This document shows, piece by piece, positions 16,833 to 24,308 of a stretch of DNA of 58,567 nucleotides. Source of the stretch: Saprospiraceae bacterium (GTDB taxonomy: Bacteria; Bacteroidota; Bacteroidia; Chitinophagales; Saprospiraceae); the NCBI GenBank assembly GCA_019638385.1, contig JAHBTW010000025.1, positions 1 to 58,567 on the forward strand, given 5' to 3'. A program made the translations under genes and the position numbers. The notes under the pieces were generated by a model. It was not told where the DNA came from. It did no database searches and was given only the letters and a program-made list of their open reading frames with translations. Position 1 is the first letter of the stretch. Every line of letters begins with the position of its first letter.

Positions 16833-16892
16833 TAGCTACGAGCTTTGAGCTACGAGCTGCGAGTTGCAAGCGGAACTCAAAGCTCGCGGCTT
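16833..16892. repeat. Heptad repeat hairpin between convergent genes
   Basis: Seven-base words (GCTACGA, GCTTTGA, GCTACGA, GCTGCGA) run rightward and then appear in reverse complement. A perfect 11-bp inverted repeat joins 16839-16849 to 16876-16886 (CGAGCTTTGAG). It fills the gap between the stops at 16826 (plus) and 16900 (minus), so it could work as a two-way terminator. Confidence 0.7.
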
Positions 16893-16899
16893 ACCCGTC

Positions 16900-17328
16900 C
16901 TAGGCCGTTTCCCGCACCGGGATAATATCCTCTAAGGTTTTTTGATCCAAAATGGCCAGGGTGCTGTCGCGAATGGCTAAGGAGGTTTCCCTGATTTTGC
17001 AGATCGGTTCACTGTCGCAATCGGCACAGGGTTCGTAGAAGAAAAGGCTGGTGCAGGTGAGCATGGAGATCGGCCCGTCGGTGATGCGAATGACCTTTGA
17101 GAGCGGAACCTCTGCCGGGGGGCGCAGCAGATAATAGCCTCCGCCTTTGCCCTTGCGGCTGCCGAGTATGCCGGCATTGCGTAGTTCTAATAAAATAGCT
17201 TCCAGAAATTTGATCGAAATCTGATGCTGCTCGGCAATTTCTTTGGCCAGCACTTTGCGCTCTGAGCCGAAGTACCGGCCTATATATGACAGCGCTTTTA
17301 GCGCGTATTTAGTCTTCTTGTTCCACAT
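16900..17328 (-). CDS. Rrf2-family transcriptional regulator, probably of sulfate assimilation
   Basis: A 142-aa regulator with the Rrf2 winged-helix DNA-binding domain at residues ~1-85: KTKYALKALSYI, the recognition region ISIKFLEAILLELRNAGILGSRKGKGGGYYL, and the wing. Four cysteines cluster at ~92-110 in TCTS and PCADCDSEPIC, a C-x2-C-x5-C arrangement where Rrf2 proteins such as IscR hold a cluster or sense thiols. It diverges from cysD with 132 bases between them. A 21-bp palindrome lies between the cysD promoter and start, so it likely controls cysD-cysN and perhaps itself. The effector (cysteine, O-acetylserine or Fe-S state) cannot be read from sequence. Confidence 0.85.
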   Translation of the reverse strand: MWNKKTKYALKALSYIGRYFGSERKVLAKEIAEQHQISIKFLEAILLELRNAGILGSRKGKGGGYYLLRPPAEVPLSKVIRITDGPISMLTCTSLFFYEPCADCDSEPICKIRETSLAIRDSTLAILDQKTLEDIIPVRETA

Positions 17329-17390
17329 GCCTGTTTTCCTGTTTCAACTTCGAAGGTAGCCGTTTCCTGCATAATCAACAGCAAAGATGC

Positions 17391-17420
17391 TTGGTTTTTT
17401 CCGATCCCTGTTTACCTTTG
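17391..17420 (+). promoter_or_regulatory. cysD promoter (TTG-N19-TACCTTTG)
   Basis: TTG at 17391-17393 and TACCTTTG at 17413-17420 with a 19-base spacer is a textbook Bacteroidota -33/-7 pair. It lies 40 bases before the cysD ATG and just upstream of the operator-like palindrome. Confidence 0.75.
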
Positions 17421-17423
17421 CAA

Positions 17424-17444
17424 ATCCTATTTAATAAGTAGGAT
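17424..17444. promoter_or_regulatory. Candidate Rrf2 operator upstream of cysD
   Basis: A 21-base odd-length palindrome with one mismatched pair; its core is CCTATTTAATAAGTAGG (17426-17442). It starts four bases after the -7 element, so it overlaps the expected transcription start, the position of a repressor site. AT-rich dyads of this size are typical Rrf2 targets, and the divergent gene encodes an Rrf2 protein. Confidence 0.55.
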
Positions 17445-17460
17445 ATATAGGAATAGTAGA

Positions 17461-18381
17461 ATGACGAAAAAACGTCCTATGAAGCAATCACTTTCTCATC
17501 TCGACCGGCTGGAATCAGAAGCCATTTACATCTTGCGAGAAACGGCGGGTCAATTTGATCGGCCCGCACTGATGTTTTCCGGGGGCAAAGACTCCATCAC
17601 GTTGGTGCATCTCGCCCTCAAGGCGTTCCGGCCCGGCCCGATTCCTTTTCCCTTGCTGCACATTGACACCGGACACAACTTCCGGGAAACCCTCGATTTT
17701 CGGGATCAATTGGCCGCCCAAACCGGCGCCCGGCTCATCACCCGACATGTGGAGGACTCCATCCGGCAGGGAAAAGCCATTGACCCGAAAGGGAAAAACG
17801 CGAGCCGCAACGCCCTGCAAAGCATCACTTTGTTGGACGCCATAGAAGAATTCCGCTTCGATGCCTGTATCGGCGGCGCCCGGCGCGACGAGGAAAAAGC
17901 CCGCGCCAAAGAGCGGGTATTCTCGGTGCGCAATGAATTCGGCGAATGGGACCCCAAACGGCAGCGCCCGGAGCTGTGGAATATCTTCAACGGCAAAGTA
18001 CACCCCGGCGAAAACGTGCGGGTCTTTCCCATCAGCAATTGGACTGAAATGGATGTATGGCAATACATCCGCCGCGAAAACATGGCCCTGCCCTCGTTAT
18101 ACTTCTCTCATCGTCGTGACGTGGTGCACCGCAACGGCGCCTGGATGGCCGCCGATCCCTGCCTCAACATGGATGAACAAGACACCGTTCACTCCAAAAT
18201 CATTCGCTTCCGAACCATCGGAGACATTACCTGCACCGCCGCCGTGGAATCGGATGCGCGCACCGTAGAGGATATTCTGACGGAACTGCGCAATACTAAA
18301 TTCAGCGAACGCGGCGCCCGATTAGATGACCGCCTCTCCGAAGCTGCTATGGAGGAAAGAAAAAAAGCAGGATATTTTTAA
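17461..18381 (+). CDS. cysD: Sulfate adenylyltransferase subunit 2
   Basis: The 306-aa small subunit of ATP sulfurylase, which joins ATP and sulfate to give adenosine 5'-phosphosulfate (APS). The ATP-pyrophosphatase PP-loop SGGKDS is at residues 40-45. Other family blocks are HIDTGHNFRET, IGGARRDEEKARAKER, HPGENVRVFPISNWTEMDVW and the C-terminal RLDDR...MEERKKAGYF. Length is normal. A second ATG six codons in (MKQSLSHL) is an alternative start. It has its own promoter and operator-like site and is followed 11 bases later by cysN, so the two form an operon. Confidence 0.96.
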   Translation: MTKKRPMKQSLSHLDRLESEAIYILRETAGQFDRPALMFSGGKDSITLVHLALKAFRPGPIPFPLLHIDTGHNFRETLDFRDQLAAQTGARLITRHVEDSIRQGKAIDPKGKNASRNALQSITLLDAIEEFRFDACIGGARRDEEKARAKERVFSVRNEFGEWDPKRQRPELWNIFNGKVHPGENVRVFPISNWTEMDVWQYIRRENMALPSLYFSHRRDVVHRNGAWMAADPCLNMDEQDTVHSKIIRFRTIGDITCTAAVESDARTVEDILTELRNTKFSERGARLDDRLSEAAMEERKKAGYF

Positions 18382-18392
18382 AACAGACAAAA

Positions 18393-19643
18393 ATGAACTT
18401 ACTAAGATTCATCACAGCCGGGAGTGTGGACGACGGCAAAAGCACCCTGATCGGCAGGCTCTTGTACGATGCTGATGCCATTTATGAAGATCAGTTGCAG
18501 GCCATGCGCCGTGCCACCCGCTTTTCGCAAACGGACGCGCCCGACCTCGCCGTACTCACCGACGGACTGAAAGCGGAACGGGAACAAGGCATTACCATAG
18601 ACGTAGCCTACAAATATTTCTCCACCGAACGCCGGAAATTTATCATCGCCGATGCGCCCGGTCACGTGCAATACACCCGCAACATGGTGACCGGAGCATC
18701 CAACTGCGACTTGGCCATCATTCTCGTGGATGCGCGGCACGGCGTAGCGGAGCAAACCCGCCGGCACGCTTTTCTGGCCCATCTGCTCGGTATTCGGCAT
18801 ATCGTGGCCGCCATCAATAAAATGGACATGGTTGCTTACGATGAAGAGGTGTTTTATCGCATCGCCGCCGCTTTCAAGCAGTTCGCCGGGCGCCTCGATT
18901 TTGATACCCTGCATTTTCTGCCGATGAGCGCATTGCACGGAGAAAACGTAGTGCTGGGAAGCGCCAACATGCCCTGGTACAAGGGGCCTGCTTTGTTGCC
19001 GTATTTAGAGGAAGTGGAGGTAGAAAACTTCAGGGCAGATAGCGCGGCGCGCATGCCGGTGCAATGGGTCATCCGGCCTCAAAACGACGATCTGCACGAT
19101 TATCGCGGTTATGCGGGGCGCATTTCGGGCGGCGTATTCCATCTCGGCGACGAAGTGCAGGTATTTCCCGGCGGACACAAATCGCGCATTGAGCGCATCG
19201 AAACCACTGCCGGCGAAGCCGCTGAAGCCGCCGATCAGGAATCGGTCGTGTTGCACCTGACCGATGATATAGACGTGAGTCGGGGCGATTTGATTGCCGT
19301 TGCCGCAGCTTCGCCCTGTATGTCAAAACAATTCCGGGCGCGCCTCTGCTGGATGGACGATGAAAAATCGCTGATGCCTGGCGGCAAATATTTATTGCAG
19401 CACCACGGACGCCAATTGCGTTGCATCGTACAAACGGTAGTAGATAAGATTGACATCGCCACGTTAGAGACCGTAACGCCCGGCGCCGTTCAGTTGAATG
19501 ACATCGCCACCGTTGACATCCGCCTCGCAGCCCCTTTGGCATTTGATCTGTACAACAACAACCGGAGCAACGGCGCTTTTATATTAATAGATGAAAGCAC
19601 CTGCCAAACCGTGGCCGGCGGTATGATTGTGGAGGCGTTGTAA
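18393..19643 (+). CDS. cysN: Sulfate adenylyltransferase subunit 1 (GTPase)
   Basis: The 416-aa elongation-factor-like subunit that couples GTP hydrolysis to APS formation by CysD. GTPase motifs are clear: G1 GSVDDGKST (residues 10-18), G2 region EQGITID, G3 DAPGH (87-91), G4 NKMD (142-145). Two beta-barrel domains follow, as in EF-Tu. The protein ends there, so it lacks the fused CysC (APS kinase) domain found in NodQ-type proteins. This fits direct use of APS by the reductase encoded by the facing gene. The stop is 20 bases from the cysH stop, convergent, with no obvious terminator between. Confidence 0.96.
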   Translation: MNLLRFITAGSVDDGKSTLIGRLLYDADAIYEDQLQAMRRATRFSQTDAPDLAVLTDGLKAEREQGITIDVAYKYFSTERRKFIIADAPGHVQYTRNMVTGASNCDLAIILVDARHGVAEQTRRHAFLAHLLGIRHIVAAINKMDMVAYDEEVFYRIAAAFKQFAGRLDFDTLHFLPMSALHGENVVLGSANMPWYKGPALLPYLEEVEVENFRADSAARMPVQWVIRPQNDDLHDYRGYAGRISGGVFHLGDEVQVFPGGHKSRIERIETTAGEAAEAADQESVVLHLTDDIDVSRGDLIAVAAASPCMSKQFRARLCWMDDEKSLMPGGKYLLQHHGRQLRCIVQTVVDKIDIATLETVTPGAVQLNDIATVDIRLAAPLAFDLYNNNRSNGAFILIDESTCQTVAGGMIVEAL

Positions 19644-19663
19644 GAAAAGCAGGTTGACGTATT

Positions 19664-20362
19664 CTATTTTGCATGCAAGCCGCATTCCTGCGCGCCTTGT
19701 TCCCACCACCAACGACCGGCTCGTGCCGGCTCGCCGGGCAACACCGCGCGGGTGCAGGGCGCACAACCGATGCTGGGAAAACCTTTGTCGTGCAGGGGGT
19801 TGTAGGGAACGCTGTACGCTTTGATGTAAGCCCACACTTGTTCTTCCGACCAATCGAGCAAAGGATGCACTTTATACACTTTGTTGGCAGCATCCCATTC
19901 TACGGCAGGGAAATCGCCGCGGTTATCGCTTTGCTCGCGGCGTATGCCGGTCACCCACACGGCGGCGCCTTCGAGTGCGCGCCGGAGGGGCTGTACTTTT
20001 CGCACATAGCAGCAGCGCTTCCGGTTTTCTACGCTGTCGTAAAAGCCGTTGATGCCCTGGCCGGCGACTAATTGCTCCACCTCCGCAGTATCCGGAAAAA
20101 AAACCTCAATGCGAATTTTACAACGAGACTCCGTGCGCTGAATCAGTTCGTACGTTTCAGCAAAGAGCCGCCCGGTATCTAAGGTGGCAATGCGGATGTT
20201 TGCTTTTTGTTGCGCGATGAGATGGGTAATCACCTGGTCTTCCGCGCCGAGCGAACTGGTGAAAACGACCTGACCGGGAAACTGCTCTGCCAGTTGAAGC
20301 AGCGCTGATTCCGGCGATGCTGCGGCCGTCATGATCGGCAATATGGTGTTGATGTTTTCCAT
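19664..20362 (-). CDS. cysH: Adenylyl-sulfate (APS) reductase, CysH family
   Basis: A 232-aa reductase converting APS to sulfite with thioredoxin electrons. The four iron-sulfur cysteines of the APS-type enzyme are present: CC at 117-118 (RKRCCYVRK) and C200/C203 (GCAPCTRAV). The catalytic cysteine is in ECGLH at residue 227. PAPS-specific enzymes lack the first four, so APS is the likely substrate, matching the absence of an APS kinase here. The gene faces cysD-cysN. A -7 element lies only 6 bases before the ATG at 20362, so the mRNA would be leaderless, or translation begins at the second Met (20332). No sulfite reductase gene is in the window. Confidence 0.93.
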   Translation of the reverse strand: MENINTILPIMTAAASPESALLQLAEQFPGQVVFTSSLGAEDQVITHLIAQQKANIRIATLDTGRLFAETYELIQRTESRCKIRIEVFFPDTAEVEQLVAGQGINGFYDSVENRKRCCYVRKVQPLRRALEGAAVWVTGIRREQSDNRGDFPAVEWDAANKVYKVHPLLDWSEEQVWAYIKAYSVPYNPLHDKGFPSIGCAPCTRAVLPGEPARAGRWWWEQGAQECGLHAK

Positions 20363-20367
20363 AGCTG

Positions 20368-20375
20368 CAAAAGTA
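20368..20375 (-). promoter_or_regulatory. -7 element of cysH (TACTTTTG)
   Basis: Matches TAnnTTTG on the minus strand, ending 6 bases from the ATG at 20362. It implies a leaderless message or use of the Met codon at 20332. Confidence 0.45.
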
Positions 20376-20432
20376 CAAAATTGCTATACACATCCGTGCG
20401 ATGGCCGAACCCCGCGTATAGGGTAATTGTCT

Positions 20433-20440
20433 TACCTTTG
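20433..20440 (+). promoter_or_regulatory. -7 element upstream of ade (TACCTTTG)
   Basis: Matches TAnnTTTG. It lies 92 bases before the chosen ade start at 20532 and supports that start over longer in-frame extensions, because those would begin at or before the promoter. Confidence 0.5.
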
Positions 20441-20531
20441 CCCACGAAATAAAGACACGCTATGGCTGGGAGGTGTCGCTACCATAAAGAGGCCCGCCAA
20501 GAATTTTTTGAGCGCGAATAACCACTGCTTT

Positions 20532-22166
20532 ATGAAAATAACAGCCAACATTGTTGACATTGAGGGACGCGACCTTTACAACGGCACGCTCCACCTGCAA
20601 GACGGCAAAATTGCAGCGATAGACCGTCTCGGCGATGCAGTGGAAGGCGCTCCCTGGATCATGCCTGGCTTTGTGGATGCGCATGTGCATGTGGAAAGTT
20701 CCATGCTGGTGCCTTCCGAGTTTGCGCGCATGGCGGTGGTACACGGTACGGTAGCGACGGTTTCCGACCCGCACGAAATCGCCAATGTGCTCGGCATGAA
20801 AGGCGTGCGCTATATGATTGAAAACGGCCGGCAGGTTCCGTTCAAATTTTATTTCGGCGCGCCGTCTTGTGTGCCGGCTACTGCGTTTGAAACCGCCGGG
20901 GCTTCATTGTGCGTAGCGGAGGTGGAAGAACTGCTGCGCATGCCGGAAATCCGTTACCTGTCGGAAATGATGAACTACCCCGGCGTGTTGCACGGCGACC
21001 CGGAGGTGCTGGCCAAAATTGCCGCTGCCAAAGCCCTCGGCAAACCCGTGGACGGCCATGCGCCCGGTCTGCGCGGCGACGAGGCCCGCCGGTACATCGA
21101 AGCGGGCATCAGCACCGATCATGAGTGTTTTACTTACGAGGAAGGGTTGGAAAAACTTCAACTCGGCATGAAGGTGGCCATACGCGAGGGCAGTGCCGCC
21201 AAAAACTTTGCAGCGCTCATTCCGTTGCTGCCGCAATTCCCCGACCGCATCTTTTTTTGCTCCGACGACAAACACCCCGATGATCTCATCACCGGACACA
21301 TCAACCTGCTGGCTTCGAGGGCAGTAGGGGAGGGGTACGACTTGTTTGAGGTGTTGCGAGCGGCCTGCATCAACCCCGTTCAACACTACGGCCTGAACGT
21401 AGGTCTGCTGCGCCCCGGCGATCCGGCTGATTTTATTGTGGTGGAAAACTTGCAGGAATTTAAAGTGACGGCCACTTACATTGACGGGCACAAAGTAGCG
21501 GCATCCGGCGAAAGCCTCATTCCGCGTGTGGAGGCTGCTGTGATCAATCATTTCAACACTTCGCCCAAAGAATATCTGGACTTCTGCATTCGTCCACATA
21601 CCAATGTGGTGCGCTACATCCATGCCATAGACGGCGAGATCGTGACCCGCAGCGGCTTGGCCGATATAGACGATACCGTAGAATGGGTCGAACCCGATCC
21701 CGATCAGGATTTGCTCAAAATTGTGGTGGTCAATCGCTATGAAAATGCGCCGCCCGCCGTGGCCTTCATTCGCGGCTTCGGTTTGTGGCAGGGCGCCATT
21801 GCTTCCTGTGTGGGCCACGATTCGCACAACATCATCGCCGTGGGCGCCGACGACTGGTCGCTTTGCGCCGCTGTGAATGCCGTCATTGAACACAAAGGTG
21901 GCATTGCGGCTGTTGCGCCCCTTGAGGGCCAGATACATGTATTGCCGCTGCCCGTTGCCGGCATCATGACCAATGCCGACGGCTATGAAACCGCCCGCCG
22001 CTACGCCGAAATAGACGCCTGGGTGAAATCGGAACTGGGCTGCCGTCTCAGCGCGCCTTTTATGACGCTTTCATTCATGGCGTTGCTGGTTATCCCGGAG
22101 CTGAAACTCAGCGATAAAGGGCTGTTCGATGGCAAAAATTTTGAGTTTACGCGAATGTTTTTATAA
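20532..22166 (+). CDS. ade: Adenine deaminase
   Basis: A 544-aa amidohydrolase that converts adenine to hypoxanthine and ammonia in purine salvage. The metal-binding HVHVESS block is at residues 51-57, followed by the family blocks TVATVSDPHEIANVLG, GHAPGLRG, STDHEC and FCSDDKHPDDL. The conserved C-terminal region of Ade (SHNIIAVGADD, GGIAAV, PLPVAGIMT) is intact. The frame extends 35 codons upstream, but those residues do not look like Ade, and the chosen ATG (MKITANIVDIEG) gives the usual N terminus and lies after the promoter. The next gene starts 15 bases downstream. Confidence 0.94.
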   Translation: MKITANIVDIEGRDLYNGTLHLQDGKIAAIDRLGDAVEGAPWIMPGFVDAHVHVESSMLVPSEFARMAVVHGTVATVSDPHEIANVLGMKGVRYMIENGRQVPFKFYFGAPSCVPATAFETAGASLCVAEVEELLRMPEIRYLSEMMNYPGVLHGDPEVLAKIAAAKALGKPVDGHAPGLRGDEARRYIEAGISTDHECFTYEEGLEKLQLGMKVAIREGSAAKNFAALIPLLPQFPDRIFFCSDDKHPDDLITGHINLLASRAVGEGYDLFEVLRAACINPVQHYGLNVGLLRPGDPADFIVVENLQEFKVTATYIDGHKVAASGESLIPRVEAAVINHFNTSPKEYLDFCIRPHTNVVRYIHAIDGEIVTRSGLADIDDTVEWVEPDPDQDLLKIVVVNRYENAPPAVAFIRGFGLWQGAIASCVGHDSHNIIAVGADDWSLCAAVNAVIEHKGGIAAVAPLEGQIHVLPLPVAGIMTNADGYETARRYAEIDAWVKSELGCRLSAPFMTLSFMALLVIPELKLSDKGLFDGKNFEFTRMFL

Positions 22167-22181
22167 TAATCTAACGTCATC

Positions 22182-22586
22182 ATGGCAAACAAATCTGTAT
22201 TCGAAAAAGCACAAAAAAAGGTAAAAGCCAAAAAGGGATTCTTTACCCACCTCAGCGTTTATCTGTCGGTGGGCATTTTCTTTTTACTCCTCAATGTGCT
22301 GACCTACGAAGGAGATTGGTGGTTTTTCTTCCCGCTTCTGCCCTGGATGGTCGGGCTTTTGATTCACTACTTTACGATGTTCGGCGTACCGGGCACCGAA
22401 ATACTTACAGAGGGTTGGGAGGAAAGAGAATTGGAAAAAGAAGTGCGGGCCATATTGCGCAAGGAACACCTGCTTTCGGCAGATGAACCGGTGAGCAATG
22501 AACTACCTGCATCGCCGGAAGGATTGGAACTACCCGATTTGGAGAAATCGCCGGAAAAGCAACTGAGCGACAGGGACTTTGTATGA
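22182..22586 (+). CDS. 2TM-domain protein
   Basis: A small 134-aa membrane protein of the 2TM family common in Bacteroidota. A basic N terminus (residues 1-20, FEKAQKKVKAKKGFF) leads into two hydrophobic segments at ~21-42 and ~46-66, with the hallmark HLSVYLSVG and WWFFFPLLPWMVGL. An acidic, charged cytoplasmic tail follows. Such domains often sit at the N terminus of LytTR-type histidine kinases; here it is free-standing and its role is unknown. It follows ade closely (15 bases) and is convergent with mutA, whose stop is 6 bases past its own. Confidence 0.85.
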   Translation: MANKSVFEKAQKKVKAKKGFFTHLSVYLSVGIFFLLLNVLTYEGDWWFFFPLLPWMVGLLIHYFTMFGVPGTEILTEGWEERELEKEVRAILRKEHLLSADEPVSNELPASPEGLELPDLEKSPEKQLSDRDFV

Positions 22587-22592
22587 CCCGTC

Positions 22593-23777
22593 TCAACCGG
22601 CGATGAGATAGCCGCCCTTCGCTTCTATTTCCTGAAACAACTCCCAGGCCCGACGGGCAAACATATCCGTGAGCGCTTCAATATAGTAGCTGCCGGCGGC
22701 AGGGTCATTTACGCGATCGAAATGGCTCTCCATTTTGAGAATGTGTTGCACATTGCGGGCCATGCGCCGGGTAAACGCAGTGCTTTCCTGCAATAGAATC
22801 GCGTTGGACGACAACACATACACAATGTCGGCGCCTCCGATGGCTGCCGACATGGCCTGTGTGGCTGCCTTGATGAGATTGGTATTCGGGTCCTTTTCCT
22901 GCGTTTCCGGTGCTAAGTGTACCTCCATCGTGGCATATCCGCCACTCTTAACGCCATACGTGTCGAGGATTTTGGCCCACAGCAGGCGCAGCGCCCGCAG
23001 TTTGGCTATTTCCACAAAAAAACTGGTACTCACCGTCATGGAGAACTGCAAGTGCAGGTTTATCACGTCTGCCTTCAGTCCGCGCAAGCCCATTTGCGCC
23101 ACATATTCGCTTCCTTTGGCAATGCAGTAGGCAAGTTCCCATGCGGTATTCTCCGGGCCGGAATGCAAGCGGCGGGCGTTGACCTGCACCACTTTATAGC
23201 CGGGCATTTTTTCGGCGGCAAAGCGAATCATATCGGCCTGCATATCGAAGGGCGGTTCGGGCCAGTCGAGAATGGGGTCGCAATCAATAGAGCCGCTCAG
23301 CGTGGACGGATCAATACCTTTGTGTTGAGCTAAGCGATGAAACTGGTACAGCAGGCGGTGGGGGTCTTTTCCGGGGAAGTACTGCCCAAAATGGGTGGAG
23401 ATCATAGAAATGTCCACGTCGTTGAACAACTGCCGCATCTCGGCATCGGTTAGTTCCCGGCCCAATTGAAATAATGGAGCTTCTGCGCCGCCGTTTAGTC
23501 CTTCCAATATTTGTTGGTTGGCTTTTTCTACATGGTGTACCTCTATGTATTCGCCGATTTCCCAATTGTTGGCGCTTCGTTCTCCCGACAGGGGCGCGTA
23601 GTCCTCCGGGGCGTCTTCGGGGTGGTAAAACGGAGCGGTAATGATGTGCTCATCCAGGTCCAGATGCCACATCAGATCAGACAGCGGTTTGCCCTTTAAC
23701 TCCTTTTCCATGCGGGCTATCCACTCCTGTTTGGTGGCAGGGGGGAATTCTGAGAATAAGTTGACCGGCGTTTCCAT
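22593..23777 (-). CDS. mutA: Methylmalonyl-CoA mutase small subunit, short C terminus
   Basis: A 394-aa protein of the methylmalonyl-CoA mutase barrel family, small (B12-free) subunit type. The start at 23777 (METPVNLFSEFPPATKQEW) matches the family N terminus; 19 upstream codons are open but unlike it. Barrel blocks are clear: EYIEVHHVEKANQQI, SGSIDCDPI, ARRLHSGPENTAWELAYC, FVEIAKLRALRLLWAKI and DRVNDPAAGSYYIEALT. It stops at EIEAKGGYLIAG, whereas family members usually continue for tens of residues (the small cobalamin-fold-like end). The large subunit gene (mutB) normally follows at once, but here the next DNA is the convergent 2TM gene. So either mutB lies elsewhere or this copy has lost its partner and tail in a rearrangement. 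Confidence 0.85.
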   Translation of the reverse strand: METPVNLFSEFPPATKQEWIARMEKELKGKPLSDLMWHLDLDEHIITAPFYHPEDAPEDYAPLSGERSANNWEIGEYIEVHHVEKANQQILEGLNGGAEAPLFQLGRELTDAEMRQLFNDVDISMISTHFGQYFPGKDPHRLLYQFHRLAQHKGIDPSTLSGSIDCDPILDWPEPPFDMQADMIRFAAEKMPGYKVVQVNARRLHSGPENTAWELAYCIAKGSEYVAQMGLRGLKADVINLHLQFSMTVSTSFFVEIAKLRALRLLWAKILDTYGVKSGGYATMEVHLAPETQEKDPNTNLIKAATQAMSAAIGGADIVYVLSSNAILLQESTAFTRRMARNVQHILKMESHFDRVNDPAAGSYYIEALTDMFARRAWELFQEIEAKGGYLIAG

Positions 23778-23875
23778 GTGTTGAGTTGTTCGTCTTGGGG
23801 CTAAAGTTAGGGCATATCGGGGAGCTTTGCACAAAAAAGCCTCATCTTTTCCCCGCTGAGCAGTACCTTTCGGGC

Positions 23876-24133
23876 ATGAACCGTTTACTGAAAATGATTT
23901 TCATTTTTCCGGTGCGTCTGTATCAATGGATGATTTCGCCGCTGCTCGGCCGCAACTGCCGCTTTGAGCCTACTTGTTCCAATTATATGATACAAGCCAT
24001 AGAAGAATGGGGCGTTTTACGCGGCGTATGGATGGGGCTGAAACGCATCGGTCGTTGTCACCCCTGGGGCGCCTGGGGGCCGGACCCGGTGCCGAAGAAT
24101 CCGGGGAAGGGCGGGGAGGAGCATAGGGCATAG
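23876..24133 (+). CDS. yidD: Membrane protein insertion efficiency factor YidD
   Basis: An 85-aa member of the YidD family, thought to help YidC insert membrane proteins. The amphipathic, cysteine-bearing core is intact: YQWMISPLLGRNCRFEPTCSNYM and GRCHPWG. The ATG at 23876 gives the standard N terminus (MNRLLKMIFIFPVRLYQ). The last codons and the stop lie inside a heptad repeat array (24121 onward), so the C-terminal GEEHRA is repeat-derived. It diverges from mutA with about 100 bases between starts. Confidence 0.92.
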   Translation: MNRLLKMIFIFPVRLYQWMISPLLGRNCRFEPTCSNYMIQAIEEWGVLRGVWMGLKRIGRCHPWGAWGPDPVPKNPGKGGEEHRA

Positions 24134-24210
24134 GGCATGGAGTAGTGAGGCGGTAGACAGTAGGTGGTAGTTCACTGCCCACCGCATACTGCATACCGCC
24201 GACCGCCCAC
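24121..24210. repeat. Heptad repeat array at the yidD 3' end
   Basis: Thirteen consecutive 7-base words, such as GCATAGG, GGCGGTA, GACAGTA and GGTGGTA, then the complementary set GCATACT, GCATACC, GCCGACC. The vocabulary is the same as at 4130-4240 and 6663-6790. The first words supply the last codons and stop codon of yidD. The array leads straight into a terminator hairpin. Confidence 0.8.
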
Positions 24211-24236
24211 TGTGTCTGGGGTGTGGCGGTCTTTTT
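24201..24236 (+). terminator. Rho-independent terminator of yidD
   Basis: A 7-bp stem GACCGCC/GGCGGTC (24201-24207 with 24225-24231) is followed by TTTTT. The left arm is the last heptad word of the array, so the terminator seems to have been built from, or to have recruited, repeat DNA. Confidence 0.7.
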
Positions 24237-24308
24237 AATGAACCAATGTACCCTCTTTGCTGTATTTATACCGATTCTAATTTAACCATTCAAAAATACA
24301 GCATAATC

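Noticed and set aside
20904..21938. A 344-codon minus-strand frame opposite ade
   Set aside because: Antisense shadow of a clear adenine deaminase; no recognisable domain.
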